The position numbers and the translations under genes were made by a program. Source: Acetobacteraceae bacterium (lineage in GTDB: Bacteria; Pseudomonadota; Alphaproteobacteria; Acetobacterales; Acetobacteraceae). Taken from it: 32,550 nt of DNA. The stretch covers positions 1 to 32,550 of the forward strand of contig JANWXJ010000247.1 of assembly GCA_025055335.1 (NCBI GenBank). The letters are read 5' to 3'. Within the stretch, counting starts at the first letter, position 1, and every line of letters begins with the position of its first letter. The notes under the pieces are model-generated. The model was not told where the DNA came from, did no database searches, and worked only from the letters and a program-made list of their open reading frames with translations. Shown one piece after another: positions 15,511-22,900 of this stretch.

Positions 15511-16754
15511 AGCCCCATCACCTTCCGCCAGTAGCGGTACATGCCGCGGATCGCCGTCTCGGTCACCATGTGCTGGGTGTCGCCGATCTCGCGCCCGCCC
15601 ATCGTCACCAGCGCCGAATCCCAGGGTGCCGGGGCGATGCCCTGCTGGCTCATCTCGATCACCTCGCCGTCGTCGGCCGAGACGAAGCCCGCCGGCCCGA
15701 ACAGGTTGGCCTGGCGGGTGCGCCGGAGGCGCATCTCGGGCGGATCGTCGGCGTAGCACCAGTGCGTCCAGACGAAGTCGAACCCCGAAGGGCCCTTCGG
15801 GATGATGTGCCGCGTCGTCAGGCTGTTGATCTGCTGCTGCAGGATCACGGAGGGGAAGACGGTGATCATGCCGACCGTCTCCTCCCCCGGGAACTCCTTC
15901 ACCACGTCCATGATGCGCGGGTCGGCGAGCTTCAGGTCGGCCTGGAAGGTGCGCATGTCGGCCGTCACGTCGTTCAGCTCCTGCTCGCCCTTGCGGCTGA
16001 TCAGGATGCCGTGGCGGCCTTCCTCGTCCATCTCGACGGCGGATTTCTGGTCGGCGCGGAACAGTCCGAAGGTCACGAAGAACACGTGCAGCAGCCCCGC
16101 GTGGTAGGGGTCCTTGATGTTCTCCTGCATCAGCTTCCAGTTGGCCGGGATGTGCTGGCGGTTGTAGCCGAGCACGGCGAGCTTCCGCCCGTCATACACC
16201 CGCGTGTAGTGGCGCCAGAACTTCTCGCCCAGGTATTCGCGGAAGGGCGGTGTCGCGTCGCTGAAGGTGGCCCACACGACGCCGTTCACCACCTCGACGC
16301 GGAGCCGGTTCAGCCCCCACGCCTTGGGGTCGAAATCCGGCGGCATGCCGCCCTGGCGGCGCACGCCGCGGCGGAACGGCACGCCGATCAGGCTGCCGTC
16401 CAGCGCATAGGCCCATTGGTGGTAGGGGCAGATCAGCTGCTCGCTGCGCCCGGCCCGCGCCTGGCAGAACTTCACGCCGCGGTGGCGGCAGCGGTTCTCG
16501 ACCACGCTGATGGTGTCGGGCGCCGAGCGCACCATGATCACCGGCCTCTCGCCGAGCGTGGTGGTGCGCCAGTCGCCGACCTCGGGCACCTCCGCCTCGA
16601 GCCCCACGTAGAGCCAGTGCGGGCCGTACCAGATGCGCTCCAGTTCGCGGGCGTAGATCTCGGGGTCGGTGTAGACCCAGTAGGGGATGCGGCCGTCGGC
16701 ATCCTCGGGCCAGACCCGGCCCGGCGTTCCGGCCGCGGTGATGCTGCCGTCCAT
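15507..16754 (-). CDS. nagG: Rieske ring-hydroxylating oxygenase large (alpha) subunit, salicylate 5-hydroxylase-like
   Basis: 415-aa alpha subunit carrying the Rieske [2Fe-2S] ligands Cys89, His91, Cys109 and His112 (CRH and CPYH). The mononuclear iron site is in QENIKDPYHAGLLH, with bridging Asp215 and ligands His218 and His223. LFGPAGFVSADDGEVIE supplies the third-ligand region, and the C terminus is TETAIRGMYRYWRKVMGL. The overall motif run (WYGPHWLYVGLEAEVP, GVPFRRGV, IPANWKLMQEN, VTFGLFRAD) closely resembles salicylate 5-hydroxylase NagG, which makes gentisate; an anthranilate dioxygenase-type relative is the main alternative. A gentisate dioxygenase gene upstream on the same strand supports the salicylate reading. 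No ferredoxin or reductase gene is present in the window, so electrons must come from elsewhere. Confidence 0.88.
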   Translation of the reverse strand: MDGSITAAGTPGRVWPEDADGRIPYWVYTDPEIYARELERIWYGPHWLYVGLEAEVPEVGDWRTTTLGERPVIMVRSAPDTISVVENRCRHRGVKFCQARAGRSEQLICPYHQWAYALDGSLIGVPFRRGVRRQGGMPPDFDPKAWGLNRLRVEVVNGVVWATFSDATPPFREYLGEKFWRHYTRVYDGRKLAVLGYNRQHIPANWKLMQENIKDPYHAGLLHVFFVTFGLFRADQKSAVEMDEEGRHGILISRKGEQELNDVTADMRTFQADLKLADPRIMDVVKEFPGEETVGMITVFPSVILQQQINSLTTRHIIPKGPSGFDFVWTHWCYADDPPEMRLRRTRQANLFGPAGFVSADDGEVIEMSQQGIAPAPWDSALVTMGGREIGDTQHMVTETAIRGMYRYWRKVMGL

Positions 16755-16801
16755 TTTTCCCTCCCCTGCGAGCGGCGCGCCTGCCCCTTGGACGCCCGCG
16801 C

Positions 16802-16831
16802 GTGATACGGCCGGCTATTGTTCTATGTCAA
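16802..16831 (-). promoter_or_regulatory. Candidate promoter of the Rieske oxygenase genes, overlapping the iclR stop
   Basis: On the minus strand a consensus -35 TTGACA (16826-16831) overlaps the stop codon of the IclR gene, and a -10-like TATCAC lies 18 bp downstream (16802-16807), 48 bp before the alpha-subunit ATG. The 10-bp palindrome AAATGCATTT (16830-16839) touches the -35 box and could be a regulator site. Confidence 0.5.
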
Positions 16832-17610
16832 ATGCATTTTGCTTCGTGCAAAGTGCCGAAGCCCAGCGCCGCCCCCGCCATTCTCGCCGCCTGCCGCAGC
16901 ACGGCCTCGACGGCCGGATCCTCCGCCGGCGGCGAGGTTGCGGCGGCGATCGTCGTCATCACCAGCGCAAGGCGGCCTTGCGCGTCGAACACCGGGGCGG
17001 CGGCCGCCCTGAGGCCCGGGATCAGGCTCGAGTCCGCCCGCGCGATCCCCTCCGCCCGGACACAGGCGGCCTCCTGGTCGGCATCGCCGCCGCGCGCGGC
17101 CGCCTCCCGCCGGGCGGCGGCCCGGATCTCCTCGGCATCGCCGAAGGCGAGGAACACCCGCCCCGTCGCCGATCCCAGCACCGGCAGGACCGAACCGAGC
17201 CCGAGTGTGGTGAGCAGCGCCGGCCGCCCCGGAAGCCAGCGCACCACGGTCGGGCCGGCGTCGCCCCACACGGCGAGAAGGACGGTCCGGCCCGTCTCGG
17301 CCACCAGCCGGGCGGCGGCCCGTTCGGCCTCCGCCAGGGGATCGAGCCGCGCGAGCGCCGCAAGGCCGAGGCGCAGCACCCGCGGCCCGAGATCGTACAG
17401 CGCCCCGGCCGCATCCCGCCGGGCCATCCCGGCGGCGATCAGGCTGGCGAGGTAGCGGTGCGCCTGGCTTGCCGAGATGCCGGCGGCACGGGCGATCTCG
17501 GAGAGCGAGGCCGCCCGCCCCGCCGCGGCCAGCGCCTCGAGCACGCGCAGCGCCGTGCCGACCGAGCCGATGCCCCGCCGGGCGCCCGCGGGGCGGGGCG
17601 GCCGCGTCAT
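16828..17610 (-). CDS. IclR-family transcriptional regulator
   Basis: 260 aa. The N-terminal winged helix-turn-helix is at about residues 15-75 (GTALRVLEALAAAG, then LSEIARAAGISASQAHRYL), and the C-terminal GAF-like effector domain includes GSVLPVLGSATGRVFLAF and the late SLIPGLRAAAAPVFDAQG motif. IclR proteins often control aromatic catabolism and bind pathway acids. It lies 13 nt after the gentisate dioxygenase gene and 73 nt before the Rieske genes on the same strand, so it is embedded in the operon it probably regulates. Confidence 0.9.
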   Translation of the reverse strand: MTRPPRPAGARRGIGSVGTALRVLEALAAAGRAASLSEIARAAGISASQAHRYLASLIAAGMARRDAAGALYDLGPRVLRLGLAALARLDPLAEAERAAARLVAETGRTVLLAVWGDAGPTVVRWLPGRPALLTTLGLGSVLPVLGSATGRVFLAFGDAEEIRAAARREAAARGGDADQEAACVRAEGIARADSSLIPGLRAAAAPVFDAQGRLALVMTTIAAATSPPAEDPAVEAVLRQAARMAGAALGFGTLHEAKCI

Positions 17611-17623
17611 CCGCGCGGTCGGG

Positions 17624-18655
17624 TCAGCCCCGCCCCTCCCGCCAGATGTTCAGCCTCTCCTGCGCCGGGCGGTCGGAGAGGGTGAACAGCACGCTCTCCT
17701 CGGCGGCCTCGTGGCGGAAGCGCGTCCAGTTCGGCACGATGAACACGTCCTTCGGACCCCAGTCGAACCACTGGCCGCCGATCTCGGTGCGGCCGCGGCC
17801 CTCGACGCACACCACGATCTGCCCGTCGGTCTGGCGCGCCGGGGCGCCGGCGAAGCCCTTCGGCAGCAGCGACAGGATCCCGCCCATGGTGGGCGTGGGC
17901 CAGCCGCCGGTGCGGGGATGGGCGTAGCGCAGGCGGAAGCCGTGCACCGCGTCATGCGCCGCATGCCGCGCGATCCGCGCCAGCGCCTCGCGCGAGCGGT
18001 CGTAGCGGTAGTTGATGATGGGCGAGTTCGGGCTGTCGCTCTCCGGCTCGAGCGGCAGCATGGAGGCGGCGTAGCGCCCGAGGCTGTCGTCCTGCGGCTT
18101 CTTCTGCGGGTAGATCTCCTCCTCGTGGTGCTCGAGGAAGGCGCATTCGAAGAAGTTCACGATCGGCAGGTCGAGGCCGTCGAGCCAGATCACGGGCTCC
18201 GTGCCGGTGTGCCCGTGGTCGTGCCAGGTCCAGGAGGGGGTGATGACGAAATCGCCCGGGTGCATGGCCGTGCGCTCGCCGTCCACCGCGGTGTAGGCGC
18301 CCTCGCCCTCCAGGATGAAGCGGATCGCCCCCGCCACGTGGCGATGCGCGCGCGCGACTTCGCCCGGCAGGATGAGCTGCAGCCCGGCGTAGATGGTGGG
18401 TGTCGCGCGGGACTGGCCGCGATAGGCCGGGTTCTCGAGCACCAGCACGCGGCGCTCCGCCTCCTCTGCGGTGATGACGCGGCCGGCCTCGAGCAGCAGC
18501 GGCTTCACCTCGTTCCAGCGCCACAGCTTGGCGCGCGCCGAGGATTTCGGCTCGCGCGGGACGATGGTCTTCAGCACCTCCCACAGCGGGGCGAGGTCGT
18601 CGCGGCCGATGCGGTCGTAGTATTCCTGCCGGGCCGGCGGGATCGGGTTGTCCAT
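17624..18655 (-). CDS. gtdA: Gentisate 1,2-dioxygenase
   Basis: Bicupin Fe(II) dioxygenase, 343 aa, cleaving gentisate (2,5-dihydroxybenzoate) to maleylpyruvate. The iron ligands are His104 and His106 (ARAHRHVAGAIRF) and His145 (SWTWHDHGH), at the same positions known for E. coli-type gentisate dioxygenase. Other family marks are LWRWNEVKPLLLEAG (44-58) and WLDGLDLPIVNFFE. The second cupin (TMGGILSLLPKGF, then DVFIVPNWTRFRHEA) lacks a full metal site, as usual. Start ATG 18655 is preceded by GGGAAGGAG. It is the first gene of the gtdA-iclR-Rieske run and would consume the Rieske enzyme's product. Maleylpyruvate isomerase and fumarylpyruvate hydrolase are not in the window. Confidence 0.93.
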   Translation of the reverse strand: MDNPIPPARQEYYDRIGRDDLAPLWEVLKTIVPREPKSSARAKLWRWNEVKPLLLEAGRVITAEEAERRVLVLENPAYRGQSRATPTIYAGLQLILPGEVARAHRHVAGAIRFILEGEGAYTAVDGERTAMHPGDFVITPSWTWHDHGHTGTEPVIWLDGLDLPIVNFFECAFLEHHEEEIYPQKKPQDDSLGRYAASMLPLEPESDSPNSPIINYRYDRSREALARIARHAAHDAVHGFRLRYAHPRTGGWPTPTMGGILSLLPKGFAGAPARQTDGQIVVCVEGRGRTEIGGQWFDWGPKDVFIVPNWTRFRHEAAEESVLFTLSDRPAQERLNIWREGRG

Positions 18656-18765
18656 GGCGCGTCTCCTTCCCGGGAATGCGTGGCGGCGGAGACTAGCCCA
18701 GCGCGCGGCGCGGCGGAACCGCCGCCCCCTCGACAGCCGTTCCGCCCGGGTCCAGCATCCCGCGC

Positions 18766-19737
18766 ATGCACCGACGCGCCCTCCTCGCCGCCCCCGCACT
18801 GCTGCTTGCGCCGCGGCTCGCCGCTGCGCAGGGCGGCTATCCGTCGCGCCAGGTCGCGATCGTCGTCGGCGTCGCGCCGGGCGGCACCGCCGACATGGCG
18901 GCGCGCATCCTGGCCGAAGGCTTCCCCCGGCGCTTCGGCGACCGCTTCCCCTTCGTGGTCGAGAACCGCCCGGGTGCGGCGACGCAGATCGGCACCGCCC
19001 ATGTCGCGCGACAGCCGGCGGACGGCCACACGCTGCTGGTGGCCGGCGCGCCTTTCGCCATCAATCCCGCCCTGTTCCCGGCACTCCCCTACGACACCGC
19101 GCGCGATTTCGCCGCCATCACGCTGCTCGTGCGCAACGGCCTGTTCCTCGTGGTGCCCGCCGCCTCGCCGGTGCGCGACATGGCGGGGTTCCTCGCGCTC
19201 GCACGCAGCCGCAACGGGCTGAACATGGCCTCGGCCGGCAACGCCTCGATGAGCCACATGGCGCTCGAGCTGCTCGCTTCGCGCAGCGGCGCGCCGCTCG
19301 TGCATGTGCCGTTCCGCGGCTCGGGGCTCGCCATGCCGGCGCTGCTCGGCGGCCAGGTGGACGCGATGTTCGAGAACCCCTCGACCTGCCTGCCGCTGGT
19401 GCGGGAGGGGCGGCTGCGCGCCATCGCCTTCACCGGCGCCGAGCGCAGCGCCGCCGCGCCGGAGGTGCCGACGGTCGCCGAGGCCGCGGGGCTGCCGGGC
19501 TTCCTCGCGCTCAACTTCTTCGGGCTGTGGGCGCGCAGCGGCACGCCGGAGACGATCCTGGACGCGATCCACGCCGCGACGGTGGAGATCCTCGGCCGCC
19601 CCGAGGTGGTGGACCGCTTCGCCCGCGACGGGGTGGAGCCCGCGCCGATGCCGCGCGCGGCCTTCGCCGGGTTCGTCGCGGAGCAGATGCGCGTCTGGGC
19701 CGAGGTGGTGCGCGAGCGCGGCATTCAGCCCGGCTGA
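18766..19737 (+). CDS. Bug/TctC-family periplasmic solute-binding receptor
   Basis: TTT receptor of 323 aa, divergent from gentisate dioxygenase with a 110-nt gap. The signal peptide is MHRRALLAAPALLLAPRLAA with cleavage near AAAQ (20-22). It has VVGVAPGGTADMAARIL in place of the commoner VPFPPGGPTD, then VVENRPGAATQIGTAHVARQ, QPADGHTLL and VPTVAEAAGLPGF. Divergence in the first ligand loop marks it as a different subgroup from the tandem pair. It may feed the gentisate/salicylate module across the shared upstream region, or the LysR operon it faces. The last 13 nt overlap the end of the converging lysR-type gene. Confidence 0.9.
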   Translation: MHRRALLAAPALLLAPRLAAAQGGYPSRQVAIVVGVAPGGTADMAARILAEGFPRRFGDRFPFVVENRPGAATQIGTAHVARQPADGHTLLVAGAPFAINPALFPALPYDTARDFAAITLLVRNGLFLVVPAASPVRDMAGFLALARSRNGLNMASAGNASMSHMALELLASRSGAPLVHVPFRGSGLAMPALLGGQVDAMFENPSTCLPLVREGRLRAIAFTGAERSAAAPEVPTVAEAAGLPGFLALNFFGLWARSGTPETILDAIHAATVEILGRPEVVDRFARDGVEPAPMPRAAFAGFVAEQMRVWAEVVRERGIQPG

Positions 19738-20600
19738 GCGGCGAGCAGCGCGGCGAGGCGTTCGGCGGCGGCGCCCGCGCCGGGGCGGTGCAGCGCCAGC
19801 ACGTCGCGCCGCACCAGCGGGCGGGAAAGGCGCTTCATCGCGACCGCCTCGCCAGCGAGGCGCGCGGCGATGGTCGGCAGCGGCGCCACGCACAGCCCGG
19901 CCGACACCAGCGCCAGGGCGGTGGCGATGTGCGCCGCCTCGAAGGCGGGACGCGCCTGCGGCAGCCCGGCGGCGGAGAGCGCCGCCTCGATCAGCGGACG
20001 CAGCGCCGAATCGCGCGGCAGCACCAGCGCCTCGCCGGCGAGGTCGCCCCATGTCGCGGCGCGGACGCGGGCAAGCGGGTGCGCGCGCGGCACGAACAGG
20101 GCGAGATGGTCGGACAGCACGCGGCGCGCGACGAGGCCCGCCTCCGCCCCCGGCAGGAAGGTGGCAACCCCGAGCTCGGCCGATCCGTCCTGCACACGTT
20201 CCAGCACCCCGGCAGCGGTCGCCTCGATCAGCCGCACCTCGACCGCCGGGTAGGCGGCGCGGAGCGAGGCGATGGCCGGCGGCAGCAGCGTGGCGGCGAG
20301 CAGCGGGACGGTCGCCACCACGAGCGCCGGCGGGCCGGCCAGCGCCCGTACCCCGGCGAGCGCCGCCGAAAGGTCGGCCAGCAGCGCCGCCGCGCGCGGG
20401 CGGAAACCGGCCCCGGCAGGCGTGAGCTCGACGCGGCGGGTGGTGCGGCGGAACAGCGCCGCGCCGGCGATGGCCTCGAGCTCGCGCACCAGCGCCGAGA
20501 CGGTGGATTGCCCGCAGCCGAGCCGGCGGGCCGCGGCGCCGAAGCCGCCCGTCTCGGCCACCGCGAGGAAGGCGCGCAGGTGGCGCGGCGTCGCATCCAT
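19725..20600 (-). CDS. LysR-family transcriptional regulator
   Basis: 291 aa. The winged helix-turn-helix is at residues 1-60 (HLRAFLAVAETGGFGAAARRL, then QSTVSALVRELEAIAGAALF, RRTTRRVELTPAG), followed by a LysR substrate-binding domain (PAVEVRLIEA, LGVATFLPGAEAGL, LPLARVR-type region, ALALVSAGLCVAPLP). It is divergent from the Mo-hydroxylase operon with an array of ATCCATCG boxes between, so it most likely activates that operon and represses itself, as LysR proteins usually do. One box lies over its own start codon. Confidence 0.92.
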   Translation of the reverse strand: MDATPRHLRAFLAVAETGGFGAAARRLGCGQSTVSALVRELEAIAGAALFRRTTRRVELTPAGAGFRPRAAALLADLSAALAGVRALAGPPALVVATVPLLAATLLPPAIASLRAAYPAVEVRLIEATAAGVLERVQDGSAELGVATFLPGAEAGLVARRVLSDHLALFVPRAHPLARVRAATWGDLAGEALVLPRDSALRPLIEAALSAAGLPQARPAFEAAHIATALALVSAGLCVAPLPTIAARLAGEAVAMKRLSRPLVRRDVLALHRPGAGAAAERLAALLAAQPG

Positions 20601-20648
20601 CGGAATCCTCGATCAATCCATCGCGATATTCCGGATTGTGCGATGGAT
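20595..20648. promoter_or_regulatory. Array of ATCCATCG boxes, likely LysR binding region
   Basis: Three copies of ATCCATCG: direct at 20595-20602 and 20616-20623 (21 bp apart, two helical turns) and inverted at 20641-20648. The second and third form a perfect 9-bp inverted repeat (20616-20624 with 20640-20648). Two further nested inverted repeats occur: CAATCC/GGATTG (20614-20619, 20633-20638) and CGGAAT/ATTCCG (20601-20606, 20628-20633). The array covers the gap between the lysR-type gene and the divergent Mo-hydroxylase operon. Confidence 0.6.
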
Positions 20649-20686
20649 GCCGGCGCGATGGAATGGGAGCGGCACGGGGAGGGGCG

Positions 20687-22900
20687 ATGCCGGACGGCAG
20701 CCGAAGCAAGACGGGCGGCTTCATCGGGCGGGCGCTGCGCCGGCGCGAGGATGCCGCGCTGCTGACCGGCCAGGGCCGCTTCGCGGCCGACATCCCGCCG
20801 CCGCCCGGCACGCTCCTCGCGCGATTCCTGCGCGCGCCCTTCGGCCCGGCGCGCCTGACCGCGCTCGACACCGCGCCCGCGCTTGCCCTGCCCGGCGTGG
20901 TCGCCGTGTTCACCGCGTCCGATCTGCCGGCGGCCTCGCAGCCGGCGGTGAACCGCTTCTTCGACGGGCTGCCGCCGGCCGGCTTCGCGCCCCTCTTCGG
21001 CCCGGAGGTGCCTTGCGCCGGCGCGCCCGTCGCGCTCGTGCTCGCCGGCACCGCCGCCGCGGCGGAGGATGCGGTGGAGGCGCTGCAGCCCACCCTGCTT
21101 CCCGACCCGCAGCCCGAACGGCCCGCCTTCGCCGCCACCTTCGGCAACGGGGCGGGGCGCGCGCCCCTTGCCGTCTGTGCCACGCTGCGCCATGCGCGGC
21201 TGTCCCCGGCGGCGATGGAGCCGCGCGCGGTGCTGGCGGTGCCGGAGGGGGGGCGGCTGCGTCTGCACCTCTCCTCGCAGACGCCGCACCGCGCCCGCGC
21301 CGACCTTGCGGCGGTGCTCGGGCTCGATCCGGCGCTGATCCATGTCGCCGGCGGGGATGTCGGCGGCTCCTTCGGCGCCAAGGCCTCGATCACGCCGGAG
21401 GAGGCGGCGGTGGCCGCGGCGGCGTGGCGGCTCCAGCGCCCGGTGCGCTGGGTGGCGACCCGCAGCGAGGAGTTCCTCTCCGCCCCGCGCGGCCGCGGCC
21501 TCGCGCTCTCGGCGCGCATGGGCTTCGACGGGACGGGGCGGGCCCTGTCGCTCGAGGCCGAGGTGTCCGCCGCACTCGGCCACCGCCTGACGTATTCGGC
21601 GGCGGTGCCGGCGCGCAACGCCGCGCGCTGCCTGCCCGGGCCCTATGCGGTGCCGGCGGTGGCCGTCCGCGCCGAGGGACGGATCACGCCCGAACCCGCC
21701 ATCGGCATCTATCGCGGCGCCGGCCGGCCGGAGGCGGCGATCCTGCTCGAGCGCCTGATGGACAGCGCGGCGGCGCGGCTCGGCCTCACGCCCGTGGCCA
21801 TCCGCCGGCGCAACCTGCTGCCGCGCGAGGCGCTGCCGCACCGGACCCCGACGGGCGAGACGCTCGATTCCGGCGACTACCCGGCGCTGCTCGATCGCGC
21901 GCTGGCGCTGGCCGGCGGCGCGTGGGAGGCGCTGGCGGCCGAGCGCGACGCGCGGCGCGCGCGCGGCGAGCATGTCGGGCTCGGGCTTGCCTGCTACGTC
22001 GAACCCTGCGGCCAGGGGTGGGAATCGGCGCGCATCTCGGTCGGCGCCGACGGGCGCGTGACGGTCGCGACAGGCTCCACCGCGCAGGGCCAGGGGCGCG
22101 AGACGGCGGCGGCGCAGATCGTCGCGGATGCGCTGCGCCTGCCCGATCCCTCGCTCGTCCTGGTGCTGCACGGGGATACCGACGCGACGCCGGAGGGCAT
22201 CGGCGCGCTCGCCTCGCGCTCGACCGGAATCGGCGGCGGCGCGCTGTGGCTCGCCGCCGAGCGGCTGCAGGAGGCCGCGCGCCCGCTCGCGGCGCGGCTC
22301 CTGAACGCGGCAGCCGAGGATGTGGTGCCTGCCCCGGGCGGCTTCGCGCTTGCCACCGATCCGGCGCGGCGGATCGGCTGGGCGGCGGTCGCACCCCTCT
22401 CTGTCGAGGCGCGCTTCACCGCCGCGCGCGAGGCCTGGAGCGCCGGCTGTGTCATCGCGCGCGTCGCGCTCGACGGCGAGACCGGCGCGGTGGCCATCGA
22501 GCATCTCGCCTGGGCCGACGATGCGGGCACCCTCGTCAATCCGCTGCTGGCCGAGGGGCAGATGTGGGGCGGCCTTGCCCAGGGCATCGGCGAGGTGCTG
22601 TGCGAGCGCATCGCGACCGACGCGGCCGGCACGCTGCTGTCGGGCAGCCTGATGGACTACGCGCTGCCGCGTGCGGAGGACATGCCGCAGGCCGTCGCCC
22701 TCGGCGGGCCGGCGATCCCTTCGCGCGCCCTGAACAACCCGCTCGGCGCCAAGGGGATCGGCGAGGCGGGCACCATCGGCGTGCCGGCGGCGCTGCTCAA
22801 CGCCGTCTCGGACGCCGTCGGCGGCCTGCCCGAGGAGGTGGCGCTGCCGCTCACCCAGGAAACCGTCTGGCGCCTGCTGCGCCGAGGAGGACCGCGATGA
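20687..22900 (+). CDS. Xanthine dehydrogenase-family molybdopterin-binding (large) subunit
   Basis: 737-aa large subunit of a molybdenum hydroxylase, which adds water-derived oxygen to N-heterocycles or aldehydes. Landmarks are GGFIGRALRRREDAALLTGQGRF at the N terminus, VHVAGGDVGGSFGAKA-like IHVAGGDVGGSFGAKA, IGIYRGAGRPEAA, TVATGSTAQGQGRETA, and the catalytic Glu693 in GAKGIGEAG. It lacks the AYRCSFR signature of true CO dehydrogenase, so it is a form II/other-substrate enzyme. ATG 20687, with GGGGAGGGG just before, is preferred over the in-frame ATG 20636, which lies in the LysR box array. The iron-sulfur (CoxS) and FAD (CoxM) subunits are not adjacent, which is unusual. Its stop overlaps the DapA-like start (ATGA). 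Confidence 0.88.
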   Translation: MPDGSRSKTGGFIGRALRRREDAALLTGQGRFAADIPPPPGTLLARFLRAPFGPARLTALDTAPALALPGVVAVFTASDLPAASQPAVNRFFDGLPPAGFAPLFGPEVPCAGAPVALVLAGTAAAAEDAVEALQPTLLPDPQPERPAFAATFGNGAGRAPLAVCATLRHARLSPAAMEPRAVLAVPEGGRLRLHLSSQTPHRARADLAAVLGLDPALIHVAGGDVGGSFGAKASITPEEAAVAAAAWRLQRPVRWVATRSEEFLSAPRGRGLALSARMGFDGTGRALSLEAEVSAALGHRLTYSAAVPARNAARCLPGPYAVPAVAVRAEGRITPEPAIGIYRGAGRPEAAILLERLMDSAAARLGLTPVAIRRRNLLPREALPHRTPTGETLDSGDYPALLDRALALAGGAWEALAAERDARRARGEHVGLGLACYVEPCGQGWESARISVGADGRVTVATGSTAQGQGRETAAAQIVADALRLPDPSLVLVLHGDTDATPEGIGALASRSTGIGGGALWLAAERLQEAARPLAARLLNAAAEDVVPAPGGFALATDPARRIGWAAVAPLSVEARFTAAREAWSAGCVIARVALDGETGAVAIEHLAWADDAGTLVNPLLAEGQMWGGLAQGIGEVLCERIATDAAGTLLSGSLMDYALPRAEDMPQAVALGGPAIPSRALNNPLGAKGIGEAGTIGVPAALLNAVSDAVGGLPEEVALPLTQETVWRLLRRGGPR

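Noticed and set aside
18656-18765. Promoter elements in the gap between gentisate dioxygenase and the divergent Bug gene (AGACTAGCC at 18690-18698, also found at 13999-14007)
   Set aside because: A -10-like TAGTCT can be read for the minus strand, but the matching -35 is poor and two copies of a 9-mer may be chance, so it is not listed as a feature.
18571-21618. Very long open frame on the minus strand (about 1000 codons), and similar long antisense frames elsewhere (for example 1527-3695, 3926-5626, 30343-32547)
   Set aside because: In DNA this GC-rich, stop codons are rare in the shadow frames. These frames give Arg/Ala/Pro-rich low-complexity products and lie over genes with clear family motifs.
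20687-22900. Aerobic CO dehydrogenase large subunit (CoxL form I)
   Set aside because: The AYRCSFR active-site signature is absent (IYRGAGRPE instead), and the coxS and coxM partners are not next to it.
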